64,000 nucleotides of DNA from Hamadaea sp013361475 (GCF_040654195.1 NZ_JBFAHM010000006.1:459284-523283), one strand, 5' to 3'. Counted from the stretch's first letter, positions 11,771-20,448 are shown. Notes: generated by a model not told the origin, from the sequence alone. Translations and numbers: made by a program.

Positions 11771-11791
11771 ATGCAGATGGGCTGGGCATGA
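11771..11791 (+). CDS. Six-codon leader ORF (MQMGWA), overlapping the next gene by ATGA
   Basis: ATG at 11771 to TGA at 11789-11791. The stop overlaps the start of the membrane-protein gene (ATG 11788) as ATGA, the classical layout for translational coupling. The main gene has no clear ribosome binding site of its own, and the -10-like TAGCAT lies exactly six bases before this ATG. It may be a leaderless upstream ORF that delivers ribosomes to the main gene. This is inference from spacing alone. Confidence 0.35.
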   Translation: MQMGWA

Positions 11792-12675
11792 CCGCGCCCG
11801 CCGGCTCACCCTGGCGATTCAACGCGCCGCCGGGCTGGCCGGTGCCGCCCTCGGGCTGGACGCCGCCGCCCGGGTGGAAGCCGGACCCCTCGTGGCCGCC
11901 CGCACCCGCCGGCTGGACGTTCTGGATCCCGGCGCAGCGAGCCCCGCTGGCCGCGGCACCACCGATCCCGCAGACCCCGGTCGCCGCACCCCAGATCCGC
12001 CAAGCGCCGGTCGCCGCGCCCCAGAGTCCGCAAGCCCAGGTTGCCGTCGCGCCGCAGATCCGCCAAGCCCCGCCGGCCGTCGTGTACACGCCCACCACCT
12101 ACGCCTCACCGCGCAAATCAGGGCTCAGTACCGCCGTCAAGATCCTCGCCGGGTTCATCTCGCTGGTCGCCGCGCTGGCCTCGATCTGGTTCGGCTACCG
12201 GGCACTACCGGAGAAGTACACCGCCGAGCAATGGCGGCAGAAGGCGTTGGCGACCTGCGAACGGGACTTCGCCGACGTCCGGTTCTCCATCAACGGCGTA
12301 CTGCTCAAGGTCGCCGCGGCGATGGCGACGCTGCCGCCGCCAGGTCAGGTGGACCAGGGGATGACCGAGGCGGGCAACGCCCTCAGCGACCTGGCGAAGG
12401 CGCTGCGGCGGTTCAGCGCCGACCTTCGGGAGATCAAGGTGCCCGACGACTTGCCGCGGACGGACCTGGACGCGTACCTGACGGTGACCGGTCAGCTCAC
12501 CGGAGGCATCGAGCAGATGGCCGATCTCCTGGTGCAGTACCAGATCGGCAACGCCACGCCCGAGATGATGCAGCAGACCATGACCACGATGAACACGATG
12601 TCGCAGACGACGATCCCCCAATGGGGGAAGGCCGCGCAGCGACTCGGTCTGGATACCTGCGTGCCAACCTCTTGA
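11788..12675 (+). CDS. Proline-rich single-pass membrane protein, function unknown
   Basis: 295 residues. The first about 105 residues are proline-, alanine- and tryptophan-rich ('PPGWPVPPSGWTPPPGW', then repeats of IPQTPVAAPQ type). One membrane helix follows (ILAGFISLVAALASIWFGY), then an outside domain of about 160 residues predicted mainly helical, with two cysteines and a methionine-rich stretch (PEMMQQTMTTMNTM). I know no function. The open frame extends upstream, but the composition only becomes protein-like from this ATG, which overlaps a tiny leader ORF. The Pro/Trp repeat head resembles N-termini of many actinobacterial DUF4190-type membrane proteins. Confidence 0.75.
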   Translation: MTAPAGSPWRFNAPPGWPVPPSGWTPPPGWKPDPSWPPAPAGWTFWIPAQRAPLAAAPPIPQTPVAAPQIRQAPVAAPQSPQAQVAVAPQIRQAPPAVVYTPTTYASPRKSGLSTAVKILAGFISLVAALASIWFGYRALPEKYTAEQWRQKALATCERDFADVRFSINGVLLKVAAAMATLPPPGQVDQGMTEAGNALSDLAKALRRFSADLREIKVPDDLPRTDLDAYLTVTGQLTGGIEQMADLLVQYQIGNATPEMMQQTMTTMNTMSQTTIPQWGKAAQRLGLDTCVPTS

Positions 12676-12708
12676 CCAATGGTCGGCAATAATCTTCAAT
12701 GTGTCTCT

Positions 12709-12743
12709 GCCGGATGAAATCCGGCACCGTCCATCAAGGACGG
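12709..12743 (+). promoter_or_regulatory. Two tandem hairpins in the leader of the peptidase gene
   Basis: GCCGGAT-GAA-ATCCGGC (12709-12725) and CCGTCC-ATCAA-GGACGG (12727-12743) are separated by one base. They could be the terminator of the gene before or leader structures of the peptidase mRNA; position, 47 bp before the ATG, does not decide. Confidence 0.5.
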
Positions 12744-12789
12744 CATCGCGCAACTCCGCCCGCAACCCCCACGGAACCAGGAGTCAACG

Positions 12790-13521
12790 ATGCTCAGACA
12801 CGCCCTCAAACTCCTCACCACGCTCGCCCTGGCCGCCGGGTTCTCCGTCACGGCCCTGGTGTTCACCGGCGCGCCCGCGCACGCGGACGGCTGCTACACC
12901 TGGGGCCGGACGCTGTCCCAGGGAATGTCCGGCGAGGACGTACGCCAACTCCAGATCAGGGTGTCCGGCTACCCCGGCTACGGCGCGGTCCTCTCGCTCG
13001 ACGGCGCGTACGGGCCGGCCACCGCGGCCGCCGTCACGCGCTTCCAGCAGGCGTACGGGCTCTCCGCGGACGGCGTCGCCGGACCGCAGACGTTCAACCA
13101 GATCTACGCCCTGCAGGACGACGACTGCACCCCGATCCACTTCTCCTACGCCGAGTTGAACAAGTGCAACTCGGACTGGTCGGGTGGCGCCGTCTCGGCG
13201 AGCACGGCGAAGTTCAACGCCCGCGTCACCATGTGGAAGCTGGAGGCCCTCCGCAAGGACCTGGGCTCTCCGCTGTACATCAGCAGCGGCTTTCGCAGCT
13301 ACTCCTGCAACAGCGCGGTCGGCGGCTCGTCCACCAGCCGCCACCTCTACGGCGACGCGGCTGATCTGACCGGTGCGCCGTCGTTCTGCACCATGGCTCA
13401 GCGCGCCCGCTACCACGGGTTCGCCGAGATCCTCGGCCCGGGCTACCCGGACCACAACGACCACACGCACGTCGCGAACCGCGCCAGCCAGTACTGGTCC
13501 GCGCCCAACTGCGGCATCTGA
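12790..13521 (+). CDS. Secreted peptidoglycan-binding M15 zinc D-Ala-D-Ala carboxypeptidase
   Basis: 243 residues, AGGAG upstream of the ATG. Signal peptide to about residue 32 (AHA|D), then a PG_binding_1 domain (about 42-100: 'GMSGEDVRQLQIRVSGYPGYG', 'GPATAAAVTRFQQ') and an M15 peptidase domain. Zinc-site motifs are visible: 'SRHLYGDAADL' (His, Asp) and 'HNDHTHVA' (His). The order matches the Streptomyces albus G DD-carboxypeptidase type. It would trim or cleave peptidoglycan stem peptides outside the cell. Similar architecture, with a different peptidase fold, is seen at 17108-18088. Confidence 0.92.
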   Translation: MLRHALKLLTTLALAAGFSVTALVFTGAPAHADGCYTWGRTLSQGMSGEDVRQLQIRVSGYPGYGAVLSLDGAYGPATAAAVTRFQQAYGLSADGVAGPQTFNQIYALQDDDCTPIHFSYAELNKCNSDWSGGAVSASTAKFNARVTMWKLEALRKDLGSPLYISSGFRSYSCNSAVGGSSTSRHLYGDAADLTGAPSFCTMAQRARYHGFAEILGPGYPDHNDHTHVANRASQYWSAPNCGI

Positions 13522-13539
13522 TCGCGCGGGTCAAGCAAA

Positions 13540-13566
13540 GGAGCGGCGGCGCACGGCCGCCGCTCC
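13540..13566. terminator. Bidirectional terminator between convergent genes
   Basis: GGAGCGGCGGC / GCCGCCGCTCC stem (11 bp, 5-base loop), followed by TTTCTTTCC on the plus side. It separates the M15 peptidase from the acidic protein. Confidence 0.85.
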
Positions 13567-13576
13567 TTTCTTTCCA

Positions 13577-15787
13577 TCAGTACGCCTGACGCCACGGCCC
13601 GCCCGGCTGCTGGTGCCGGGGGCTCGCCGGTTCGTCTTCCGGGATCTCCGGCTCGGCCAGGGTGTCCGCCTCGGCCGCGGGCGGCTGAGCGGGCTGCGGA
13701 ACGACCGGAGCGCCGTAGACCCCGCCGACCGGAACAGGGCCGCCACCGTGCACCGGAGCGCCCTGGCCGCCACCGTAGACAGTGGACGTCGGCCGGTACG
13801 CCGGCGGAGTGTTCGGCCCGCCCGGGTAGCTCGGCGCGGTCGGCTGCACACCCGGAACCGAAGCGGTCGCGACATACACCCCGGGAGTCTTCTCAGCCAC
13901 GACGGCGGCGTCGCCGTCCCCCTCGGCGGCCGTCTCCGCCGCCACCTCCGCGGCCGCTCGAGCGGCCGCGGTGCCGCCAAAATGTGCTGCCTCACCGTCC
14001 GTCGAATCCTCGTCGCCGATGGCGGGACCAGCAGCTGCCGCTACCAGGGCGCCCGCACCTTCGCCTTCGTCCGACGCCTCGTCGCCGACCTCGTCACCCG
14101 CCTCGGCATCCTCCGCGGCCACGACGACCTCAGCAGACTCATCCGCAGCGCCGTCACCCTCGGCCGCGCCATCGGCCTCCGCGACTACCTCAGCGGCATC
14201 GCCAGACTCGTCGCCCGCTTCGCCGTCCTCGGCGGCGGCCAGCGCGTCCACGGCCGCAACAGCGTCGTCGCCCTCAGCGTCATCCGCCCCAGCAACAACC
14301 TCAGCGACATCGTCGGACTCGCCATCGCCCTCAGCGTCGTCGGCAGCGTCGTCGCCCTCAGCATCGTCGCCCTCAGCGTCATCCGCCCCAGCAACAACCT
14401 CAGCGACATCGTCGGACTCGCCATCGCCCTCAGCGTCGTCGGCAGCGTCATCGCCCTCAGCATCGTCGCCCTCAGCGTCATCCGCCGCAGCAACAACCTC
14501 AGCGACATCGTCGGACTCGCCATCGCCCTCAGCGTCGTCGGCAGCGTCGTCGCCCTCGGCGAGATCCGCCTCCGCAACAACCTCGGCCTCGTCGCCGGAC
14601 TCAGCGTCGCTGTCGGCAGCCACGGCGTCCTCGTCAGCCTCATCGGAGTCGTCTGCCGCTTCGCCGTCCACGGCCGCAACAGCGTCGTCGCCCTCGGCGC
14701 CAACCGCCTCAGCAACCAACTCGGCGACATCGTCGGACTCGTCATCGCTCTCAGCGTCATCGGCAGCCACCGCGTCAGCCTCAGCGACGACCACCCCCGC
14801 ATCGCCAGTCTCGTCATCGCCCTCGGCGTCATCGGTCGCAGCGACATCCGCGGACTCGTCGCCCGCTTCGCCGTCGTCAGCAGCGGCCAACGCGTCCACG
14901 GCCGCAACGGCGTCCTCGGCTTCAGCGTCATCGCCCTCGGCGACAACATCCGCAACAGCGTCGTCGCCGTCGGCGTCATCCGTCTCCGCGACCACCTCAG
15001 CGACATCGTCGGACTCGTCGCTCGCTTCGGCGTCCGCGACGGCCGGTGCGTCGACGGCCTCGACGGCGTCCTCGTCCGCTGCGCCATCCGCCTCCGCGAC
15101 GAGGTCAGCAGCCTCAGCAGCGTCGTCGCCCTCGGCGTCGTCCGCCGCAGCGACAATCTCGGCGACCTGCGCGGCCTCGGCAGCATCGTCGGACTCGTCG
15201 CTCGCTTCGGCGGCCTGTGCGTCCACGGCCTCGACGGCGTCCTCGTCCGCTGCGCCATCCGCCTCCGCAGCAAGGTCAGCAGCCTCAGCAGCGTCGCCGT
15301 CGCTCTCGTCGGCTTCGGCCTCTGCTGAGATCTCGGCGGTTTCGTCGGACTCGGAGTCTTCGTCGGCTGGAGCGTCATCGGCCACAGCGACAACGACAGC
15401 GGCCCCGGCCCCGGCTTCGTCCTCTTCGGACTCACCGTCAGCGTCAGCATCCACAAGGGAGCCTGCCACCACGGCGGCGGCCACTGGAGCGGCTGCGACC
15501 TCGGCCGACTCGGAATCGGAGGACTCGGCGGACTCGGCCGTTTCGGTGTCCTCGGCGGCATCGTCGGACTCGGTAACGGTCCCGCCCCAGGTCACCTCGA
15601 TCTCGATGGAGGTCTCCGGGCCTTCGCTCTCGATTTCCAGTTCACAGTGGACGTTGTCGGCCACGGAAACGGTGCCGCCGGCGCCGAAGAACACCTTGCC
15701 GCCCGAGTCCAGCTGGTCGGCGATAGCCCGCAACCAGGCTGCCAGATCATGTCGCGAGATGACGCGCGAGTCCTCGAAGATCTCCAT
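13577..15787 (-). CDS. Extremely acidic repeat protein with N-terminal amphi-Trp domain
   Basis: 736 residues from the ATG at 15787. The first about 65 residues ('MEIFEDSRVISRHDLAAWL'...'SIEIEVTW') match the amphi-Trp domain, a small widespread domain of unknown role. Then follow roughly 560 residues almost only of D, E, A, V, G and S, built of imperfect repeats such as ADDAEGDDAVAAVDA. Three copies of a 33-residue unit are nearly identical at DNA level (period 99 bp, starts 14291, 14390, 14489). The last about 90 residues are Pro/Gly/Tyr-rich. No signal peptide or membrane helix. Starts at 15796 or GTG 15814 are possible. The huge negative charge suggests a disordered cytosolic bristle, ion or nucleic-acid-mimic role; that is speculation. 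Confidence 0.8.
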   Translation of the reverse strand: MEIFEDSRVISRHDLAAWLRAIADQLDSGGKVFFGAGGTVSVADNVHCELEIESEGPETSIEIEVTWGGTVTESDDAAEDTETAESAESSDSESAEVAAAPVAAAVVAGSLVDADADGESEEDEAGAGAAVVVAVADDAPADEDSESDETAEISAEAEADESDGDAAEAADLAAEADGAADEDAVEAVDAQAAEASDESDDAAEAAQVAEIVAAADDAEGDDAAEAADLVAEADGAADEDAVEAVDAPAVADAEASDESDDVAEVVAETDDADGDDAVADVVAEGDDAEAEDAVAAVDALAAADDGEAGDESADVAATDDAEGDDETGDAGVVVAEADAVAADDAESDDESDDVAELVAEAVGAEGDDAVAAVDGEAADDSDEADEDAVAADSDAESGDEAEVVAEADLAEGDDAADDAEGDGESDDVAEVVAAADDAEGDDAEGDDAADDAEGDGESDDVAEVVAGADDAEGDDAEGDDAADDAEGDGESDDVAEVVAGADDAEGDDAVAAVDALAAAEDGEAGDESGDAAEVVAEADGAAEGDGAADESAEVVVAAEDAEAGDEVGDEASDEGEGAGALVAAAAGPAIGDEDSTDGEAAHFGGTAAARAAAEVAAETAAEGDGDAAVVAEKTPGVYVATASVPGVQPTAPSYPGGPNTPPAYRPTSTVYGGGQGAPVHGGGPVPVGGVYGAPVVPQPAQPPAAEADTLAEPEIPEDEPASPRHQQPGGPWRQAY
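14270..14565 (-). repeat. Three near-identical 99-bp tandem repeats inside the acidic protein gene
   Basis: The string AGCAACAACCTCAGCGACAT starts at 14291, 14390 and 14489, giving a 99-bp unit equal to 33 codons. Diverged units continue to about 15330. Being a multiple of three, copy-number change would keep the frame. Confidence 0.85.
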
Positions 15788-15875
15788 GGCGAGCATGTTT
15801 GCACAACCGTGCACCTACCGCGTCCACCCAGCGGAGGAACCATGGCTGAACAACTCCGGACGGCACACGAGTCAA

Positions 15876-15944
15876 TCATGATCGGGTCACCGATGCCTGT
15901 CGGGAAACCGGTTCCCGCACCAGATATCGGTGACCCGATCATGA
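15876..15944. repeat. Long perfect inverted repeat with inner hairpin
   Basis: Arms TCATGATCGGGTCACCGAT (15876-15894) and ATCGGTGACCCGATCATGA (15926-15944) are perfectly complementary over 19 bp; the centre has GGGAA/TTCCC. The build is like families A and B but the sequence is different. It lies 3' of the ScyD/E-like gene and 5' of the acidic protein gene. Confidence 0.85.
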
Positions 15945-15957
15945 AGCACCGCGACCG

Positions 15958-17001
15958 TTAGAGCGGTACGCGTACGATCTGCCCGCCGCCGGCGCACACG
16001 CCGCAGTCGCTGATGTAGGCGTACCCCTCGTGCAGAGCGAGACCACCGGGGAGGACGAGGCCGCCGGCGATGGTGACCGGCGACTGGCCCGGGCGGATTT
16101 TGAGCAGCCGGCCGGACGGTACCGGGCTGAGCAGGCCCTCGTGCGCGATCTCGAGCGCGTAGAGGGTGCCGTTCGGGGCGATCGCGACATCGATGAGGTT
16201 GGTCAGGCCTTGCGCGACGATCTGCGGCTGGTGGCCGGGGACGACCCGGTAGATCCGCGCTGCGCCCTTGGGGAACGGGAAGCCGGTGAGCTGCGCGACG
16301 TAGTACGCCCCTTGGTAGTAGGCGACGCCGGTCGGCACCGCCTGGAAGCCGTCGCGCTCGGGGAAGACCGCCAGCGTCTTGATCGCGCCGGAGGCGGAGA
16401 CGCCGAGCAGGCTGTTGCCGCCCGCGTCGGTGACGGCCAGGCCGCCAGGGCCGGGCACGACGCTCTGGGGGTTGGAGTCGATCTCACCGCCGTCGGGATT
16501 GTGCGCCTTCTCGTACGCCGAGATGTCGGCCACCCGCTTGAGCGTCGGCGCGGGCGTGACCGGGCCGGGGACGAACGTGAAGAGGCTGCCGAGCTTCTGG
16601 CCGGCGGCGGGCAGCTGAGCGCGCAGGTCGGGGTTCGCGCCCAGGCCGGTGGTGAGCAGGCCGAGGCCGAGGAAGCTGACGTCGGACGGGCCGATCGCGC
16701 CGGAGCCGTCCGGGGCGGCGAGTGACGGCAGGCCGGTGACGACCCGGGTGAGCGTGCCGTTCTTGATCCGGGCGAGTGCTCCGGTGGTGCCGAAGCAGGA
16801 TTCGCCGCCTTCGGGGCCGGGGAAGCAGGGGCCGTTGCCGCCCTTGCCGGCCTCGGCGACATAGAGCGCGCCGTCTGGGCCGAAGGCCAGCCCGCGCGGG
16901 TTGTTCAAGCCTTGGACGACGACAGTGGTCGGCGCCGCGAAGGCGGGTGTGGGGGCGAGCGCGGCCGCCAAGGCGACCGCGCTCGCGACGAGTACGCGCA
17001 C
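15958..17001 (-). CDS. Secreted ScyD/ScyE-family beta-propeller protein
   Basis: 347 residues from the GTG at 17001, which has GGAGGA five bases upstream and gives a good signal peptide (MRVLVASAVALAAALAPTPAFA). NHL/SMP-30-like propeller motifs recur: 'GLNNPRGLAFGPDGALYVAEAG', 'VTDAGGNSLL', 'LIDVAIAPNGTLYALEI'. Actinobacterial members are annotated ScyD/ScyE after cyanobacterial scytonemin proteins, but their function there is unknown. Six cysteines, including 'CGVC' near the end, suggest exported disulfides. An ATG at 17055 would add 18 basic residues and lacks a binding site. Confidence 0.85.
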   Translation of the reverse strand: MRVLVASAVALAAALAPTPAFAAPTTVVVQGLNNPRGLAFGPDGALYVAEAGKGGNGPCFPGPEGGESCFGTTGALARIKNGTLTRVVTGLPSLAAPDGSGAIGPSDVSFLGLGLLTTGLGANPDLRAQLPAAGQKLGSLFTFVPGPVTPAPTLKRVADISAYEKAHNPDGGEIDSNPQSVVPGPGGLAVTDAGGNSLLGVSASGAIKTLAVFPERDGFQAVPTGVAYYQGAYYVAQLTGFPFPKGAARIYRVVPGHQPQIVAQGLTNLIDVAIAPNGTLYALEIAHEGLLSPVPSGRLLKIRPGQSPVTIAGGLVLPGGLALHEGYAYISDCGVCAGGGQIVRVPL

Positions 17002-17107
17002 GAAGATCCTCCGATGTGTCCGGCCCGCCGATCCGCGGGCTCTCTCGGCGATCAAATCGCACTAAAAAGGGCAGACCGTGTCACCACGCCGAAGAAGGCG
17101 TCCCAGG

Positions 17108-18088
17108 TCAGCAGTCGTAGAGCGAGTTCGGATGGATCTTCTCGCAATAGCGGATGTGAATGTGATTGTCGTGCCCCTCGTACGCCGAGGTCAGCCCTTC
17201 ACTGATGAGCGTCGGATCGTTGAACCAGATCGCCATGATGTGCCCGGGCGCGGCGGCCCGGATCATCTGCACCAGCTGCCGGGTGGCGGCCCGGTCATAG
17301 GTGGACGACTCCCAGGTGATGCGCCCGGCGGTGCACTGGGCGTCGTCCGTGCGGATGGGCCAGACGTCGACGTCCAGCCCGACCTCGTGGCTCGCGTGCC
17401 CGGCGATGTCACCCCCGTGCTCGAACCCGGCGTCGCCGAGCGGCAGCTTGCCCTGGCCGGTCGCGGCGAAGTCGGCCGCAGCCTTCTCCACCTGACCGAT
17501 CGCAGCACCGGTGGCCCAGTTCGCCGTTCCGTTGCCATCCGGGTCCTGGTCGCACATGTTCGTGAAGACCGGGTAGTCGTAGTGCCAGACGAGGTTCTTC
17601 CAGGTGATCGGCCCGGCGATCCCGTCGATCCCGATGCCCGCGTGGGACTGGAAATTGCGTACGGCGGTGTTGGTGGCGGCGTCGAACGAGCCGGAGACCG
17701 CCAGCGAGAGGTTGCGCTTGGCGTTCAGCTCGACCTGCAGCGCCTTCACCGCGTCGTTGGCCGCGCCCTGGCCGATCTGCACGACCAGGGCGCCCCAGGT
17801 CGCCGGGCCGACGATGCCGTCGACGCCGAGCCCTTTGGCCGTCTGGAAGGCCTTGACGTTCGTGACCGTCCCGGAGTCGAAGACACCGGTCAGGGCGGTC
17901 GCCTGCCCGTGGTACGCCAGCAGGTGCTGGATCGCCAGCACGTCCGCGCCGCGGTTGCCGCTGCTCTGCGTCGGGAAGAACGCGTTGGCGTACGCCTGCG
18001 CCGGGGCGGCCGCCGTCAAGGCCGCCGGGACTGCGGCGACCAGCGCCGTCAGGAGGAGAAGGAAGCGTCTCATGGGAGGGATTTTCAT
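17108..18088 (-). CDS. Secreted peptidoglycan-binding protein with M74-like murein endopeptidase domain
   Basis: 326 residues. Signal peptide to about residue 33 (AQA|Y), two PG_binding_1 repeats (about 42-105 and 112-170), then a penicillin-insensitive murein endopeptidase (MepA/M74)-like domain. Metal-binding motifs are visible: 'GHASHEVGLDVDVWP' (His, Asp) and 'GHDNHIHIRYC' (His-x-His). It would cleave peptide cross-links of the cell wall. An inner ATG at 18073 is an alternative start; neither has a strong binding site, and TATCGT lies 9 bases before 18088. Confidence 0.9.
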   Translation of the reverse strand: MKIPPMRRFLLLLTALVAAVPAALTAAAPAQAYANAFFPTQSSGNRGADVLAIQHLLAYHGQATALTGVFDSGTVTNVKAFQTAKGLGVDGIVGPATWGALVVQIGQGAANDAVKALQVELNAKRNLSLAVSGSFDAATNTAVRNFQSHAGIGIDGIAGPITWKNLVWHYDYPVFTNMCDQDPDGNGTANWATGAAIGQVEKAAADFAATGQGKLPLGDAGFEHGGDIAGHASHEVGLDVDVWPIRTDDAQCTAGRITWESSTYDRAATRQLVQMIRAAAPGHIMAIWFNDPTLISEGLTSAYEGHDNHIHIRYCEKIHPNSLYDC

Positions 18089-18155
18089 CTCTGCTAAACG
18101 ATATGTAAATGCATCACATCGATGGGTGTTGCGCGATGTGCCGGAGTCGCGGCGC

Positions 18156-18216
18156 GCGTTATCCGGGATAACGCTGCCTCGAAGGGTGCCGAAGGCCGCG
18201 TTATCCCGGATAACGC
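18156..18216. repeat. Family C module: two GCGTTATCCSGGATAACGC palindromes 42 bp apart, copy 1
   Basis: 19-bp palindromes at 18156-18174 and 18198-18216 with a 23-base spacer, 61 bp in all. The same arrangement with the same spacing is found at 34278-34338. The rest of the 324-bp gap (18089-18412) shows no gene. It lies upstream of the SulP gene; it could be a double operator or a repeat element. Confidence 0.85.
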
Positions 18217-18412
18217 GAGGAACCCGCGGGGAACCGCACCCGCGAGGAACCCGGGACGCGGGAAGCTCAGGAATCTGCCAGCGACACGCGGTCGCGACGA
18301 CGCCCCGATCCGCAGACCGCCTCGCTACGATGCACCGCCAAATGCCCGAAATGCGAAGAATTGCGCCCGGGCGTGCGAGACACCCGCGAGGGTGTCCGAA
18401 ACGGGGGTGGAG

Positions 18413-20440
18413 ATGTCTTTACGAAGAGAGTTCCTGGCGGCCGACCTGCCGGCCTCGATAACGGTGGCGCTGCTGGCGGTGCCGTTGTCGCTCGGCATCG
18501 CGGCGGCGTCCGGTGCGCCGCCGATCGCCGGGCTCGTCGCGGCGGTGGTCGGCGGCCTCGTGGCGGGCGGCTTGAGTGGCGCGCCCTTGCAGGTCAGCGG
18601 CCCGGCGGCCGGGCTGACCGTGATCGTGCTCGGCTTGGTGGCCGACTACGGCTGGGCGACGATGTGCGCGATCACGCTGCTGGCCGGTCTCGTGCAGGTG
18701 GCGGCCGGGTTCACCCGGCGGGGCCGGTTGGCCTTGAACCTCCCACCGGCGGTGGTGCACGGCATGCTCGCCGGGATCGGCGTGGTGATCGTGCTGTCGC
18801 AGTTGTGCGTCGTACTGGGCGTACCGGGGCAGGAGACGCCGCTGCGGAACCTGGTGAGCCTGCCGACGGCGCTGAGCCTCGACCGGATCGAGTCCGTCGC
18901 GGTGGGGGCGATCACCGTCGGCGTACTGCTGGGCTGGCCGCGTCTGCCGTATGTGCGGCGCGTCCCGGCTGCGCTCGCTGCGGTGGCCACAGCGGCCGCT
19001 GTGGTGGCGGTGCTCGGCTGGCAGGTGCCGCGCCTGAACCTGCCGAGCGACCCGTTCGCCGCGCTGACGCGCCCGGTCCTGCCGACCGGCGACTGGGGCG
19101 GCCTCGCGCTCGCGGTCCTCACCGTCGCCCTGATCGCCAGCGTCGAGACGCTGCTGTCGGCGGTCGCGGTGGACAAACTGCACAGCGGCCCGCACGCCGA
19201 TCTCGATCGGGAACTGCTCGCCCAGGGGGCGGCGAACACGGTCAGCGGGCTGGCCGGCGGGCTGCCGATCACCGGCGTCATCGTGCGCTCGTCGGCCAAC
19301 GTGGCGGCCGGGGCGCGTACGCGGGCGTCGACGATCCTGCACGGGGTGTGGGTCGCCGCGCTGACCCTCGCCGGGGCGGGGCTGCTCGAATTGGTGCCGC
19401 TCGCGGCGCTGTCAGCGCTTCTCGTCGTCGTCGGCGCTCGCCTCGTGAATCCGGGGCACATGCGGGAGCTGCGCCACCATCGGGAGATCCTGCCGTACCT
19501 GGTCACCGCGATCGGTGTGGTCGCCGTCAATCTGGTCGCCGGGGTGGCGCTCGGGGTCGCGACCGCGGCCGCGCTAGGTCTCTGGCGGCTGAGCCACAGC
19601 CAGATCAGCCTCGACGGCGACCACCTGAAGATCAGTGGGAGTCTGCTGTTCTTCACCACGGCTCGGCTGACTCGCGTACTGCGGGACATCCCGCCGGGCC
19701 GCAACGTCCACCTCGATCTGCGGGCCGACTTCCTCGACCACGCGGCCCAGGTCGCGCTGAGCGGCTGGGTCACCGACTATCGGCGGCGCGGCGGCAACGT
19801 GGCGGTCACCGATCCGAGCCATCACCTGACCGCCGGGAAACGGCCCGCCCGCCGCAAGCCGGTGCACCGCTGGCTCGCCCCGCATCACGTCACGCCGCGG
19901 CTGGAGACCGGGCTGCGCTCCTACCACGCCCAGCACGCGCCGCCCGCCGTGCTCGGCCTGCTCGCGGGCGGCCAGCAGCCCAGCCACATGTTCATCGGCT
20001 GCGCCGACTCGCACATCGTGCCGCACCTGATCACCGGCAGCGGTCCGGGCGACCAGTTCTGCGTGCGCAACATCGGCAATCTCGTGCCGCGTCACGGCGA
20101 GGATCCCGGCATGGACACCGCCGTCGACTACGCCGTGACCGTCCTCGGCGTGACCACCGTCATCGTCTGCGGGCACGCACCGTGCGGCGGCATCCGCGCG
20201 GCGCTGCGTACTCGGCACGGCTGGCTCCGGCACGCCGCGCTCGGTCCGTCCACCATGGACGACGCGGCCCGGCTCAACGTCGTGGCCCAGCTCGACAACC
20301 TCGCGACCCATCCTGCCGTGGCCACCGCGGGCTCCGCCGGGCGCCTGCGCCTGATCGGCTTGTACGCAGACACCGTGAACGGAACGGTCGCGCGCGTCGG
20401 GCCGGACGGCGTCCTGCTCGATCCCGAGCCGCTGCACTGA
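18413..20440 (+). CDS. SulP-family bicarbonate/anion transporter fused to beta-carbonic anhydrase
   Basis: 675 residues. The N-terminal about 410 residues form a SulP transporter with roughly ten or more membrane helices ('ASGAPPIAGLVAAVVGGLV', 'ALPLSLGIA' region). A short STAS-like segment follows (about 420-480, 'VHLDLRADFLDHAA'), then a beta-carbonic anhydrase domain with the complete zinc site C530-x-D532 ('GCADSH') and H588-x-x-C591 ('CGHAPCGG'). It probably takes up bicarbonate and interconverts it with CO2 at the inner membrane face. The ATG at 18413 fits the domain start; upstream in-frame codons run through the palindromic repeats and are not protein-like. Confidence 0.93.
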   Translation: MSLRREFLAADLPASITVALLAVPLSLGIAAASGAPPIAGLVAAVVGGLVAGGLSGAPLQVSGPAAGLTVIVLGLVADYGWATMCAITLLAGLVQVAAGFTRRGRLALNLPPAVVHGMLAGIGVVIVLSQLCVVLGVPGQETPLRNLVSLPTALSLDRIESVAVGAITVGVLLGWPRLPYVRRVPAALAAVATAAAVVAVLGWQVPRLNLPSDPFAALTRPVLPTGDWGGLALAVLTVALIASVETLLSAVAVDKLHSGPHADLDRELLAQGAANTVSGLAGGLPITGVIVRSSANVAAGARTRASTILHGVWVAALTLAGAGLLELVPLAALSALLVVVGARLVNPGHMRELRHHREILPYLVTAIGVVAVNLVAGVALGVATAAALGLWRLSHSQISLDGDHLKISGSLLFFTTARLTRVLRDIPPGRNVHLDLRADFLDHAAQVALSGWVTDYRRRGGNVAVTDPSHHLTAGKRPARRKPVHRWLAPHHVTPRLETGLRSYHAQHAPPAVLGLLAGGQQPSHMFIGCADSHIVPHLITGSGPGDQFCVRNIGNLVPRHGEDPGMDTAVDYAVTVLGVTTVIVCGHAPCGGIRAALRTRHGWLRHAALGPSTMDDAARLNVVAQLDNLATHPAVATAGSAGRLRLIGLYADTVNGTVARVGPDGVLLDPEPLH

Positions 20441-20448
20441 GGCGGCCG

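Noticed and set aside
14270..15330. CRISPR-like array
   Set aside because: The repeats are contiguous 99-bp coding units without unique spacers, and continue the acidic reading frame.
13971..15881. 636-codon Ser/Ala-rich and 530-codon Arg/Pro-rich plus-strand frames
   Set aside because: Both are readings of the acidic protein's repeats on the other strand. The amphi-Trp domain fixes the minus frame as the real one.
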